Source: Parafilimonas sp. (GTDB lineage: Bacteria > Bacteroidota > Bacteroidia > Chitinophagales > Chitinophagaceae). Taken from it: a stretch of 11,368 bases of DNA. Position 1 is the first letter of the stretch. Every line of letters begins with the position of its first letter. The notes below the pieces were generated by a model that was not told the DNA's origin, searched no databases, and saw only the letters and a list, made by a program, of their open reading frames with translations. This document shows positions 4,786 through 11,368 of this stretch, piece after piece. The position numbers were made by a program, and so were the translations under genes. The stretch is taken from positions 1 through 11,368 of the forward strand of contig JAICKT010000119.1 in assembly GCA_025927795.1 (NCBI GenBank). Direction: 5' to 3'.

Positions 4786-6120
4786 ATGAAAAGAAGAAGC
4801 TTTATAAAAACTACTGCAGCCGGCAGCCTGGCATTCCTGCTACCCTTTCCGTCACGGGCAAAAATTACGGGCGGTAAATTAAGGATTGCACAGATAGGGC
4901 TGGGCGGTCAGGGCTTAAGTGATTTGCACGATATTGCTTCACACCCCGATGTGGAAGTGGTAGCCCTGTGCGATGTGGATGCCGCAAAAACAGACAGTAT
5001 TAAAGCTACTTATCCCAATGCCAAAAGATTCATTGATTACAAAGAAATGTTTACAAGCATGGGCAACGAAATAGATGCCGTAGTAGTTTCCACGGCTGAC
5101 CATGCACATGCCCCTGTTTCGCTAATGGCTATGGAACTGAATAAAAATGTGTACTGCCAAAAACCTTTAACCCATTACATTTCCGAATCGAGGAAAATGA
5201 ATGTGGTGGCTGCTCAAAAAAAATTGGTAACGCAAATGGGCATACAAGTACATTCATTTTATGAATATAAACTGGCGACCATATTAATTCAAAAAGGCAT
5301 TATAGGCAAAGTGAAAAAAGTAATTGCCTGGTCACCGAAAGTATGGGGTTATGATGGTCCGGCGCCTGAAGGCAGTGATCCCGTTCCGGATGGATTGAAC
5401 TGGGATCTATGGCTGGGCACTGCACGCAAAAGACCTTATAAAGATGGATTTTATCATCCTGTTAACTGGAGAAAATGTATTGATTATGGTTGCGGTACTT
5501 TGGGAGATATGGGTGTTCATATTTTCGACACGCCCTATAATGCTTTACAATTAAATGCTCCTTTAACGGTGAAGAATTCCTGCCGGCAGCCAACCGATTT
5601 TGGCCACCCGGAAAAAAATCATGTTACCTATGTTTTTCCGGGAACTCCGCATACCACGCAAACGCTTGAATGGGTTTGGTATGATGGCATAGGCGCGCCG
5701 GATACACAGGATGAATTGAAGCTTCCCGGCGGAGCAACTTTACCTGACCAGGGCGCTATGTTCATCGGCGAAAACGGGCAGCGGTTGTTATTGCCCCATT
5801 TTATGGAAATGCCAAAATTGATCGTCAATGATCAATTCCAGGATATTGATATTAATCAATACGACCCGCAAGGCGCAGCAGGAACACCGACGGTCAGCTA
5901 CGAAGATGCAAGCCCGAAGCATTACCACGAATTTGTTGATGCCTGTCTCGGAAAAGCAAGATGCAGCGCACCATTCTCGTATTCGGCCCGGTTAACGGAA
6001 GTGATTTTATTAGGCGTAATTGCAGCACGGTTCCCGGATGAAACATTGCACTGGGATGGAAAGAATGCCCACTTTAAAGAAGAAGCTGCCAATAAATTTT
6101 TAAGTGCCCAACCTGTGTAA
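4786..6120 (+). CDS. Tat-exported Gfo/Idh/MocA-family oxidoreductase
   Basis: A 444-residue NAD(P)-dependent dehydrogenase-like protein of sugar and cyclitol metabolism. It opens with a twin-arginine signal (MKRRSFIKTTAAGSLAF, then a proline-rich end near residue 25), so it is predicted to be exported folded. The Rossmann domain starts at KLRIAQIGLGGQG (31-43); CDVD (62-65) caps the second strand and STADHAHAP (102-110) is the family-typical next motif. YCQKPLTH (123-130) holds the conserved lysine-proline (K126), with Q in place of the usual E, as in some exported members. The C-terminal domain has NWDLWLGTA (205-213), YHPVNWR (223-229) and DYGCGTLGDMGVHIFD (233-248), where D241 and H245 are likely active-site residues. 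Length and layout fit the common exported Bacteroidota/Planctomycetota type. Exact substrate is unknown. It stands alone; both flanks are repeat-rich. Confidence 0.93.
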   Translation: MKRRSFIKTTAAGSLAFLLPFPSRAKITGGKLRIAQIGLGGQGLSDLHDIASHPDVEVVALCDVDAAKTDSIKATYPNAKRFIDYKEMFTSMGNEIDAVVVSTADHAHAPVSLMAMELNKNVYCQKPLTHYISESRKMNVVAAQKKLVTQMGIQVHSFYEYKLATILIQKGIIGKVKKVIAWSPKVWGYDGPAPEGSDPVPDGLNWDLWLGTARKRPYKDGFYHPVNWRKCIDYGCGTLGDMGVHIFDTPYNALQLNAPLTVKNSCRQPTDFGHPEKNHVTYVFPGTPHTTQTLEWVWYDGIGAPDTQDELKLPGGATLPDQGAMFIGENGQRLLLPHFMEMPKLIVNDQFQDIDINQYDPQGAAGTPTVSYEDASPKHYHEFVDACLGKARCSAPFSYSARLTEVILLGVIAARFPDETLHWDGKNAHFKEEAANKFLSAQPV

Positions 6121-6131
6121 GCTTGTTTGCA

Positions 6132-6240
6132 TGGTTCCTTTTTTTGTGTTGAGCAGGGGTCGCTGTCTGTATGTCTTCAACTACGGAGGCAAATGAAATA
6201 GCCAGATTAATCTGGCGTCAAAAACATAGGAAAGGAACCA
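6132..6240 (+). repeat. 10-bp inverted repeat bracketing family III copy b
   Basis: TGGTTCCTTT (6132-6141) and AAAGGAACCA (6231-6240) are exact reverse complements with 89 bp between them; the left arm runs on into a T-tract. The flanks of family III copy a do not carry these arms. The pair may mark the ends of a small mobile unit or form the base of a larger folded RNA just after the Gfo/Idh/MocA gene. Confidence 0.5.
6161..6217 (+). repeat. Double-hairpin repeat, family III, copy b
   Basis: It matches 4271-4328 with about five substitutions and one small length change. Hairpin two is a perfect 16-bp palindrome, GCCAGATTAATCTGGC. In hairpin one some changes keep pairing (a G-T pair becomes G-C, a C-G becomes T-G) while the outermost pair is lost. 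Confidence 0.8.
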
Positions 6241-6303
6241 ATCGAATGGCTCGTGTCTGTATGCAAGTCTTGTCACAACTTTCTACATCATCAAGCAAAT
6301 TAA

Positions 6304-6364
6304 AATCTTTCCTTGTCCGCAATGTTTCATTAGCAAGCCATGTGTGCAAGTAAGGATATTCCGG
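6304..6364 (+). repeat. REP-like palindrome, family I, copy d
   Basis: CCGCAATGTT (6317-6326) and GGATATTCCGG (6354-6364) are decayed versions of the arms seen around the RAYT. The core AGCAAGCCATGTGTGCAAG is well kept and the ATCTTTCCTTG lead is shared. It has the same orientation as copies a and b and lies about 125 bp before the alpha/beta hydrolase start, with no transposase gene beside it. Confidence 0.8.
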
Positions 6365-6489
6365 GCAACCGGAGGTAAACATCTTTTGCCGGAAATCACT
6401 CCCTAACTTGTCGTTTTTACACCGCATTAAATTATGAAATCAATTCCATCTTTGTATTGTCAATAAAATTCAAACTAATAAACAGCGTT

Positions 6490-7368
6490 ATGAAAAATCT
6501 ATTCAAAACACGCAATCCTCTAAAATTAATACTGCTAATTGCAATTATTGTGTTTGCAGCATCGCAATCAAACGCACAACAAATAAAACCTTCTAATAGT
6601 GGTTATGCACCTGTTAATGGCATTCAAGTGTATTACGAGGTGTATGGCGAGGGTGAGCCTCTCATTTTACTGCATGGTGCATTTATGACCATTGATATGA
6701 ACTGGAGCCAATTGATTCCTGAACTCTCAAAAACCAGGAAAGTAGTTGCCATTGAATTACAGGGACACGGACATACCCCATATTCAGATAGAAAATTATC
6801 CCTGGCTGCATTAGCAAGTGATGTGCTGGGAGTAATGGATTACCTGAAAATTGACAGTGCAGACGTAGTGGGATATAGCATGGGCGGCTCTGTGGCTTAC
6901 GAGTTTGCCATACAAAATCCTAAACGGTTAAAAAAATTAGTCATCATTTCTTCTACCTATAAAAGCAGTGGTTGGCTGCCCCAGGTAACTAATGGTTTTA
7001 AAAATATGAAGCCGGAATTTTTAACGAATACTCCTTTGAAAGCGGCATACAATGCGGTAGCACCCGATACAACAAAATGGACAAAATTCTTAGAGCAGAT
7101 GATTGTTTTTATAAAAACACCATTTGATATGGGTGACTCTAATATTTCAAAAATTGCTGCGCCTGTATTAATTATATCCGGCGATAATGATGGACTGGAT
7201 AAAATTGAGCTGATGAAAACATATACATTATTGGGCGGTGGTGTTTCTGCTGATCTTCAGCCAATGCCAAAATCGCAATTGGCTATTATTCCTTCGCAAA
7301 GCCATGTGGGCCTGATGATGACGCAGACAACAACGATTTTAAATTATATAAATAGTTTTTTAAAGTAA
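6490..7368 (+). CDS. Secreted alpha/beta hydrolase
   Basis: A 292-residue alpha/beta-hydrolase-fold protein (PF00561/PF12697 type). From the ATG at 6490 it opens with a signal peptide (basic head MKNLFKTRNPLK, then LILLIAIIVFAAS, cleavage likely near SNAQ, residue 30), so it should be periplasmic. The open frame extends upstream to a TTG at 6457, but that would push the signal peptide inward, so I prefer the ATG. Motifs: LILLHGAF (58-65) with the oxyanion HG, GHGHTPYS (92-99), the nucleophile elbow GYSMGGS (128-134) with S130, ISGDNDGLD (229-237) with D234, and SQSHVGLM (269-276) with H272. The triad is complete, so it should be active. The substrate (ester, lactone or other) cannot be told; this branch includes many poorly characterised hydrolases. 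It stands alone with repeats upstream. A weak AT-rich hairpin (AATAGA/TCTATT, 7380-7396) lies after the stop but has no T-tract. Confidence 0.92.
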   Translation: MKNLFKTRNPLKLILLIAIIVFAASQSNAQQIKPSNSGYAPVNGIQVYYEVYGEGEPLILLHGAFMTIDMNWSQLIPELSKTRKVVAIELQGHGHTPYSDRKLSLAALASDVLGVMDYLKIDSADVVGYSMGGSVAYEFAIQNPKRLKKLVIISSTYKSSGWLPQVTNGFKNMKPEFLTNTPLKAAYNAVAPDTTKWTKFLEQMIVFIKTPFDMGDSNISKIAAPVLIISGDNDGLDKIELMKTYTLLGGGVSADLQPMPKSQLAIIPSQSHVGLMMTQTTTILNYINSFLK

Positions 7369-7567
7369 CCCATGCACATAATAGAGTAAATCTATTAACG
7401 TTTCCGACTTTTTGCAAAAACATAGTTGGGAATACAAAGAAACAGATACAACGATAACAGACTCTTACACTTGCTTATGATATGTCAGGAGTGTTCAAAA
7501 AATAATTTAAAATTGTAAAGCAACATACCGCAAGTAATCAAAAAAAAGACAATCTAAATTCAATCAA

Positions 7568-8131
7568 ATGAGAAATCTAATCTACGTGATCAACCTTACC
7601 ATCGATGGTTGCTGCGACCATACAAAAGTGGGATCCCCTGATGAAGATTTGTTTGATTACCATATAGACCTTGTGCGAAATGCCGACGCGTTCGTCTATG
7701 GCCGAAAAACGTATGAGTTGATGGTTCCTTATTGGCCCAACATCGCAAAGAACCCTTCCGGTGAAGACAAAACAGATATTGAATTTGCCCAGGCGTTTGT
7801 CTCGGTAAAGAAAATTATTGTTTTTTCAAAAACACTGGACAAGGCAGAAGGAGAAAACACGGAAATTGTGAATACGAACCTTAAAGACACAATATTAAAA
7901 TTAAAACAGGAACAAGGCAAAAGCATAATGACCGGGGGTATAGATATCCCTTCGCAACTTATACATCTTGGCCTCGTGGACGAATATCGTATTGTCATTT
8001 TTCCGGTATTTGCAGGAGCAGGGAGACGGTTGTTGGAAGACATTAACCTACAGGAAAAATCACAATTAAAACTTGTTGAGGCAAAGACTTTCAAATCAGG
8101 AAGTGTTGCGCTTCGTTACTTGAGACAGTGA
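7568..8131 (+). CDS. Dihydrofolate reductase family protein (RibD C-terminal-like)
   Basis: A 187-residue cytoplasmic protein of the DHFR/RibD-C superfamily (PF01872). It has the layout of the stand-alone YwjB/YyaP-like members, not of true folA. Visible features: the opening strand MRNLIYVINLTIDG (1-14); ADAFVYGRKTYELM (39-52) with the NADPH-binding GRKTYE motif; KKIIVFSKTLD (81-91); SIMTGGIDIPSQLI (119-132) with the GG turn; and GLVDEYRIVIFPVFAGAGRRLLED (135-158) near the end, all typical of the family. NADPH-dependent reduction is expected; the physiological substrate of this subgroup is generally unknown. It lies 199 bp after the alpha/beta hydrolase, probably with its own promoter. The intervening DNA is AT-rich with no clear control element. 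Confidence 0.9.
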   Translation: MRNLIYVINLTIDGCCDHTKVGSPDEDLFDYHIDLVRNADAFVYGRKTYELMVPYWPNIAKNPSGEDKTDIEFAQAFVSVKKIIVFSKTLDKAEGENTEIVNTNLKDTILKLKQEQGKSIMTGGIDIPSQLIHLGLVDEYRIVIFPVFAGAGRRLLEDINLQEKSQLKLVEAKTFKSGSVALRYLRQ

Positions 8132-8508
8132 GAGAAAAGCCTGCGCCAGGAGCAATATAATTTACAATAAGCCATCAGGACAATAACAACAAACCGCCAA
8201 CATTTCCGTCATAGTGAGGTCTTCATAGCAGAGCAATGTGTGCGGGATGAGCCCCTGCGTTATAACGCAACAATGCTTAATTTAGTAAATGCCTGTTTGT
8301 ACAATCTAGTCAAATCAATCAACCTTTATTACATAATATTTACATGCTGCAACAGCCAAATATATTGCTGATGACAACAAACAATCCACGTTGAAAGCAG
8401 GTGATAAATATCAAGCCGTATGTAAAGATTGCATCATTAAGCCTCTGTCTTTGCAGGGTCGTTAATTGCAGATGCATCAGGTAGAAAAACTTGACGGCAA
8501 TCTCTCAA
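8132..8508. other. Non-coding stretch between converging genes
   Basis: No convincing gene. A 14-bp perfect palindrome lies at 8256-8269 (TGCGTTATAACGCA). A stop-to-stop frame at about 8345-8465 reads TAKYIADDN then DKYQAVCKDC, protein-like in composition, but it lacks a start and matches nothing I know; it could be a gene scrap. None of the repeat families of the first half is found here. Confidence 0.45.
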
Positions 8509-8985
8509 TCAGTTGGTAGTAACGGTAAGCGTAGACATTGATAAGCCCTGTTTGCCAAAGCCGCCACTATTTCTTTCAATAAACATTTTATTATCGCCAA
8601 ACACTGTATTCATTGTTGTGGTTTCGGTGGTACAGGGCTTTACCCTACTAACAAGCGCAGCGTAGAGTGCATCTATTTTATCAGACAGGGAAACGATTTT
8701 AAAAGAGCTGATGGTATAAACGGTGGTCATAGCACCGCTAACCAACATCTTTTTAGGCTTTAGCCATATTTTAATTTGCGCCAGCGCATTATCGTCTCTC
8801 ATCTCCTGGATCTTATTATCTTCGGCAGGCAGGAGTTTGGTTTGTATCTCCAGGTATTTTTCAGCAAACTGTTTAATGTTGTTGGTTGAGTCAGATATAT
8901 TGCCCAGCCATAAGTTGCACATGTTATTTTGGGCAAAGGCTGCACTGCTTACAATAAGGAAACAGGCGAAAAAGATGCTTTTCAT
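8509..8985 (-). CDS. Secreted protein of unknown function
   Basis: A 158-residue protein with a clean signal peptide (MKSIFFACFLIVSSAAFAQ, cleavage after A18 or Q19). The mature part of about 140 residues is predicted soluble: a helical-looking segment (25-75, with IKQFAEKYLEIQTKLLP and an acidic EDNKIQEMRDD run), then a strand-rich half (80-158, VYTISSFKIVSL, FIERNSGGFGKQG). Two cysteines remain after processing (C23 and C118), which could form a disulfide in the periplasm. I recognise no family. It is the only minus-strand gene in the second half of the window, convergent with the reductase gene and divergent from the deacetylase gene. TTATTTTAG lies about 35 bp before its start on its own strand and loosely resembles a -7 element. 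Confidence 0.75.
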   Translation of the reverse strand: MKSIFFACFLIVSSAAFAQNNMCNLWLGNISDSTNNIKQFAEKYLEIQTKLLPAEDNKIQEMRDDNALAQIKIWLKPKKMLVSGAMTTVYTISSFKIVSLSDKIDALYAALVSRVKPCTTETTTMNTVFGDNKMFIERNSGGFGKQGLSMSTLTVTTN

Positions 8986-9282
8986 AAATAAAGGTTTTAG
9001 AATGACAGAGGCTAAAATAAGTTTTCGTATCGAAGATGGTGTAGTGAAAAATCATAAATTTTTCCAAAGCCCGTCGCAGAAGATGTACCTGTTTGTCGTG
9101 GTCTCACACTATGCGTGAAACTCCGCGTCATATTTAGCACAAGCCGAAATATAAATTGCATAATAAACTTCAACTGTATTAGTGAGCAGTGCCTATATAC
9201 ATTGCTGCCTGTTCAAAAAAGTTTCCGCATAAATATTTACCTTCATAGCTCACACCTTTTTATTAACACCAATGCTTGTTTT

Positions 9283-10176
9283 ATGAAAAATGTTTTAAGA
9301 AATTTTCTATGCGCTTTAGTTTTTATATTAAGTGTTTTTGCAACAGCCAATGCACAAAATGATGATGGCAAAATTCGTGTGATAATGTTTGGTGCACATC
9401 CTGATGATTGCGACCAGGGTGGTGGTGGCACTGCTATACTTTTTGCGCAAATGGGTTATGCGGTGAAATTTGTTTCGGTAACAAATGGCGATGCAGGACA
9501 CCAAACCATGAAAGGAAAAGAACTTGCACAACGGCGATATAAGGAAGCACAGGAAGCGGGTAAACGTTTCGGCGTAACGTATGATGTGCTCGATAATCAT
9601 GATGGCATGCTGATGCCGACACTTGATGTGCGTCTTGAAATAATTAAAGAAATTCGTGAATGGAATGCAGATGTGGTAATTGCACCGCGACCGAACGATT
9701 ATCATCCCGACCATCGCTACACGGGTGTACTGGTGCAGGATGCATCGTACATGGTTGCTGTTCCCGACATTGAGCCAAATGTTCCGGCGCTCAAAAAAAA
9801 TCCTGTATTCTTGTATTACCGCGACCGTTTTCAACGACCAAATCCATTTCATCCTGATATTACGGTGGATATAACACGCGTGTTTGATAAAAAGATTTAT
9901 GCGCTTGATGCGCACACGTCGCAGATGTATGAATGGTTGCCGTGGATTGGTCATTATCTTGATGAAATTCCCAGCGGAAAAGAAGACCGCATTAAGTGGC
10001 TTACAAAACACGAAACAGAATCTATAACACCTGAAATGCGTGCCTCGCTTGAAAAATGGTATGGAAAAGATAAAGCGGCGCAGGTGCAGCAGGCAGAAGC
10101 ATTTGAAATAACTGAATACGGAGCGCAGCCAACCGATGATGATATAAAAAGATTGTTCCCGATGTTGGGAAAATAA
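9283..10176 (+). CDS. Secreted PIG-L family deacetylase
   Basis: A 297-residue member of the PIG-L/LmbE family (PF02585), zinc-dependent enzymes that deacetylate N-acetylglucosamine-type groups. The open frame reaches back to 9115, but the ATG at 9283 gives a proper signal peptide (MKNVLRNFLCALVFILSVFA, cleavage near ANAQ, residue 25), so I start there; periplasmic location follows. Motifs: VIMFGAHPDDCDQGGGG (33-49) with zinc ligands H39 and D42 and catalytic D41; VSVTNGDAGH (64-73); APRPNDYHPDHRYTG (134-148) with H141 and the third ligand H144. All metal and catalytic residues are present. Length and the long C-terminal extension (DAHTSQMYEW, EWLPWIGHYLDE) fit the larger exported Bacteroidota type. 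A CBM9-like protein follows 130 bp later on the same strand, so a carbohydrate or glycoconjugate substrate is plausible but not shown. Confidence 0.93.
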   Translation: MKNVLRNFLCALVFILSVFATANAQNDDGKIRVIMFGAHPDDCDQGGGGTAILFAQMGYAVKFVSVTNGDAGHQTMKGKELAQRRYKEAQEAGKRFGVTYDVLDNHDGMLMPTLDVRLEIIKEIREWNADVVIAPRPNDYHPDHRYTGVLVQDASYMVAVPDIEPNVPALKKNPVFLYYRDRFQRPNPFHPDITVDITRVFDKKIYALDAHTSQMYEWLPWIGHYLDEIPSGKEDRIKWLTKHETESITPEMRASLEKWYGKDKAAQVQQAEAFEITEYGAQPTDDDIKRLFPMLGK

Positions 10177-10306
10177 ATTTTGAAAATGTACGTGCTCACT
10201 GTTATTTAGGTTTTGCGAATTTGTTTCAGCATCACGCACTTCAAGCTGAGTAATTCTGTTCCGCATAAATAAAAATGGCTTCAGTTAAATTCAAATCGCT
10301 GTAATT

Positions 10307-11020
10307 ATGAAATGCAAAAACATCAGAATTATTTTTTATTGCCTGTGTTTGATATCGCCTGTTTTTCTTTTTGCTCAGTCAGCAGATACAACTGTAATAA
10401 CCGTTAAAAGAACAAATAATTTTACAGTAACAGGCGATGGCAGTAATGCAAACTGGAATAAAGCTGATTGGATAAACCTGGTAAAACGCGACAATCCAAA
10501 TATCTCTTATCAAACCAAAATAAAACTGCTTTATTCTGATTCAGGAATTTATTGTTTATATAATTGTGAAGACAAAAAAATTACATCAACATTAAAAGAA
10601 GATTTTAGCAACCTGTGGACGGAAGATGTAGTGGAAGCATTTTTCTGGACGGATGAAAGTGCGCCGCTTTATTTTGAATATGAATTATCACCCATGAATT
10701 ACGAGCTGGCAATTTTGGTTCCCAATTTTCATGGAGATTTTTTAGGATGGCGCCCATGGAATTATGAAGGCAGCCGCAAAACAAAACATGCTGCACATAT
10801 TAATAAGAATGGCGATGCAGTTTCATCATGGACAGCAGAAGTTTTTATTCCATACAAATTATTGAAGCCGCTGCAAAATGTGCCGCCAAAAACAGGAACA
10901 AAATGGAGAGCCAATTTTTACCGCATAGATTATGATAACGGAAATACAGAATGGTCGTGGCAGTTAACACGTACAACCTTTCACGACTATGAAAGATTTG
11001 GCACTATTGTTTTTGAATGA
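10307..11020 (+). CDS. Secreted carbohydrate-binding (CBM9-like) domain protein
   Basis: A 237-residue protein with a signal peptide (basic head MKCKNIR, then IIFYCLCLISPVFLFAQ, cleavage near Q24). The whole mature part looks like one CBM9-like/DOMON-related domain (PF06452/PF16011 group): GDGSNANWNKADW (43-55) is the entry motif 'G.....W..A.W'. KIKLLYSDSGIYCLYNCED (71-89) is the sheet strand that normally reads 'a....D...LY....v.D'. WTEDVVEAFFWTDE (104-117) and YFEYELSP (122-129) are the most diagnostic segments, and WTAEVFIPYKLL (175-186) and WRANFYRID (200-208) close the fold. Such stand-alone domains are common beside sugar-handling enzymes in Bacteroidota; some bind glycans and many are untested. 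It has no catalytic domain. It may share function or transcript with the deacetylase gene just upstream. Confidence 0.88.
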   Translation: MKCKNIRIIFYCLCLISPVFLFAQSADTTVITVKRTNNFTVTGDGSNANWNKADWINLVKRDNPNISYQTKIKLLYSDSGIYCLYNCEDKKITSTLKEDFSNLWTEDVVEAFFWTDESAPLYFEYELSPMNYELAILVPNFHGDFLGWRPWNYEGSRKTKHAAHINKNGDAVSSWTAEVFIPYKLLKPLQNVPPKTGTKWRANFYRIDYDNGNTEWSWQLTRTTFHDYERFGTIVFE

Positions 11021-11285
11021 AGCATTCCGCAAAAGCAGTACAGAAATTGTTTCTGCGCAGCCTGCTGCAAATTTTTTTATAATGCTCCCGTTTATTTCTT
11101 ATTTCAATTTCCCTGCTCGCCATAGAATGTAAAAAAATGTTTTTAAAGGCGAAGTATGTGCGCTTACACATTTGTACTATCTTCAATTTAGTTTTTAATT
11201 ATGCATGTACCGGACTGATAAAGCGCTGAACCATGGCTTCATAATATCACTAACCTGCTGCCATTAAAAACCTTAAATTAATTGC
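11021..11285. other. Intergenic region after the CBM9-like gene
   Basis: It holds a 6-bp hairpin (CAGAAA-TTG-TTTCTG, 11041-11055), the candidate terminator below, and the motif GCTCGCCATAGAATGT (11115-11130), which has relatives at 1307 and 4250. 11131-11285 is AT-rich and should contain the promoter of the next gene; I could not place one. Confidence 0.5.
11057..11078 (+). terminator. Candidate rho-independent terminator after the CBM9-like gene
   Basis: GCAG-CCTG-CTGC (11057-11068), a 4-bp GC stem, is followed by AAA and seven T (11072-11078), 37 bp after the stop codon. The stem is short, but a CAGAAA/TTTCTG hairpin lies directly before it, and the T-tract is the clearest one after any gene here. 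Confidence 0.35.
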
Positions 11286-11368
11286 ATGAACTGGATGTCT
11301 ATTTTAGGGCTTTGCCTGATTGTATTCGGAACAATATTCTCTTTCTTCGGAATATATTACAGCGACAA
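11286..11368 (+). CDS. Start of a membrane protein, cut by window end
   Basis: An ATG at 11286 opens a frame that stays open to the last base (27 codons): MNWMSILGLCLIVF followed by GTIFSFFGIYYSD. This is one hydrophobic helix of about 20 residues starting at the N-terminus, as in an inner-membrane protein. Too little is visible to name a family. Confidence 0.5.
   Translation, partial: MNWMSILGLCLIVFGTIFSFFGIYYSD

Larger units (their letters stand above)
6121..6489. other. Non-coding stretch with family III and family I repeats
   Basis: No credible gene. It holds family III copy b (6161-6217) inside a 10-bp inverted repeat (6132-6141 and 6231-6240), then family I copy d (6304-6364). The last 100 bp is the upstream region of the alpha/beta hydrolase. 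CATCTTTG at 6447-6454 differs by one base from the Bacteroidota -7 consensus TAnnTTTG and would give a leader of about 30 nt. I see no matching -33 element, so it is only a weak promoter candidate. Confidence 0.55.

Noticed and set aside
6171..6427. Frames of 60-69 codons on both strands between 6171 and 6427
   Set aside because: They are translations of the family III and family I repeats and have no protein-like features.
6457..6489. TTG start 11 codons upstream for the alpha/beta hydrolase
   Set aside because: The ATG at 6490 gives a normal signal peptide head; the TTG falls right after the weak promoter candidate.
9002..9118. A 38-residue plus-strand frame (MTEAKISFRIEDG...)
   Set aside because: Reasonable composition, but it occupies the upstream region of the minus-strand secreted protein and matches nothing known; too short to support.
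9115..9282. Longer N-terminus for the PIG-L deacetylase from the ATG at 9115
   Set aside because: It would bury a textbook signal peptide at residue 57; the added residues look like translated non-coding DNA.
9328..10266. Minus-strand 312-codon frame
   Set aside because: It lies opposite the PIG-L deacetylase gene; its translation is rich in His, Ile and Cys with no domain pattern, and the plus strand has all catalytic motifs.

Overview
This window looks like chromosome of a member of the Bacteroidota, probably Chitinophagaceae or a relative; the family is my inference. The signs are AT-rich DNA, signal peptides ending in AQ/FAQ, a twin-arginine Gfo/Idh/MocA dehydrogenase, a CBM9-like secreted protein, no clear Shine-Dalgarno sites, and many short palindromic intergenic repeats. 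I saw no tRNA, rRNA or CRISPR array. The genes read as a loose set of single-gene units, not one pathway.

Bases 1-6489 form a repeat-rich, eroded half. It starts with the C-terminal part of an IS110-family transposase on the minus strand, whose 5' side is cut exactly where a REP-like palindrome begins. Next come a membrane-anchored NERD-domain protein (535-1227) and, convergent with it, an AHSA1/SRPBCC protein (1379-1798, minus). At 2309 a DUF4440/SnoaL-like gene starts but loses its frame after about 33 codons, where a REP-RAYT-REP cassette follows: a Y1/HUH REP-associated transposase (2527-3114) between two REP units in inverted orientation. Then come a secreted SGNH/GDSL hydrolase (3284-4114), a possible 33-residue membrane peptide (4128-4229), about 550 bp of palindromic repeats, and a Tat-exported Gfo/Idh/MocA oxidoreductase (4786-6120) followed by further repeats.

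Bases 6490-11368 are a cleaner half with almost no repeats. They hold a secreted alpha/beta hydrolase (6490-7368), a DHFR/RibD-C family reductase (7568-8131), an unrecognised secreted protein on the minus strand (8509-8985), a secreted PIG-L family deacetylase (9283-10176), a CBM9-like secreted protein (10307-11020), and the start of a membrane protein running off the end (11286 on).

Several products (SGNH hydrolase, Gfo/Idh/MocA enzyme, alpha/beta hydrolase, PIG-L deacetylase, CBM9-like protein) would fit periplasmic handling of esterified or N-acetylated glycans. They are not packed as an operon, so this is only a theme. The most interesting content is the repeat ecology. At least three distinct hairpin-repeat families occur. 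One clearly belongs with the RAYT; its copies sit at the broken end of the IS110 relic, at the break in the DUF4440 gene, and in front of the alpha/beta hydrolase.
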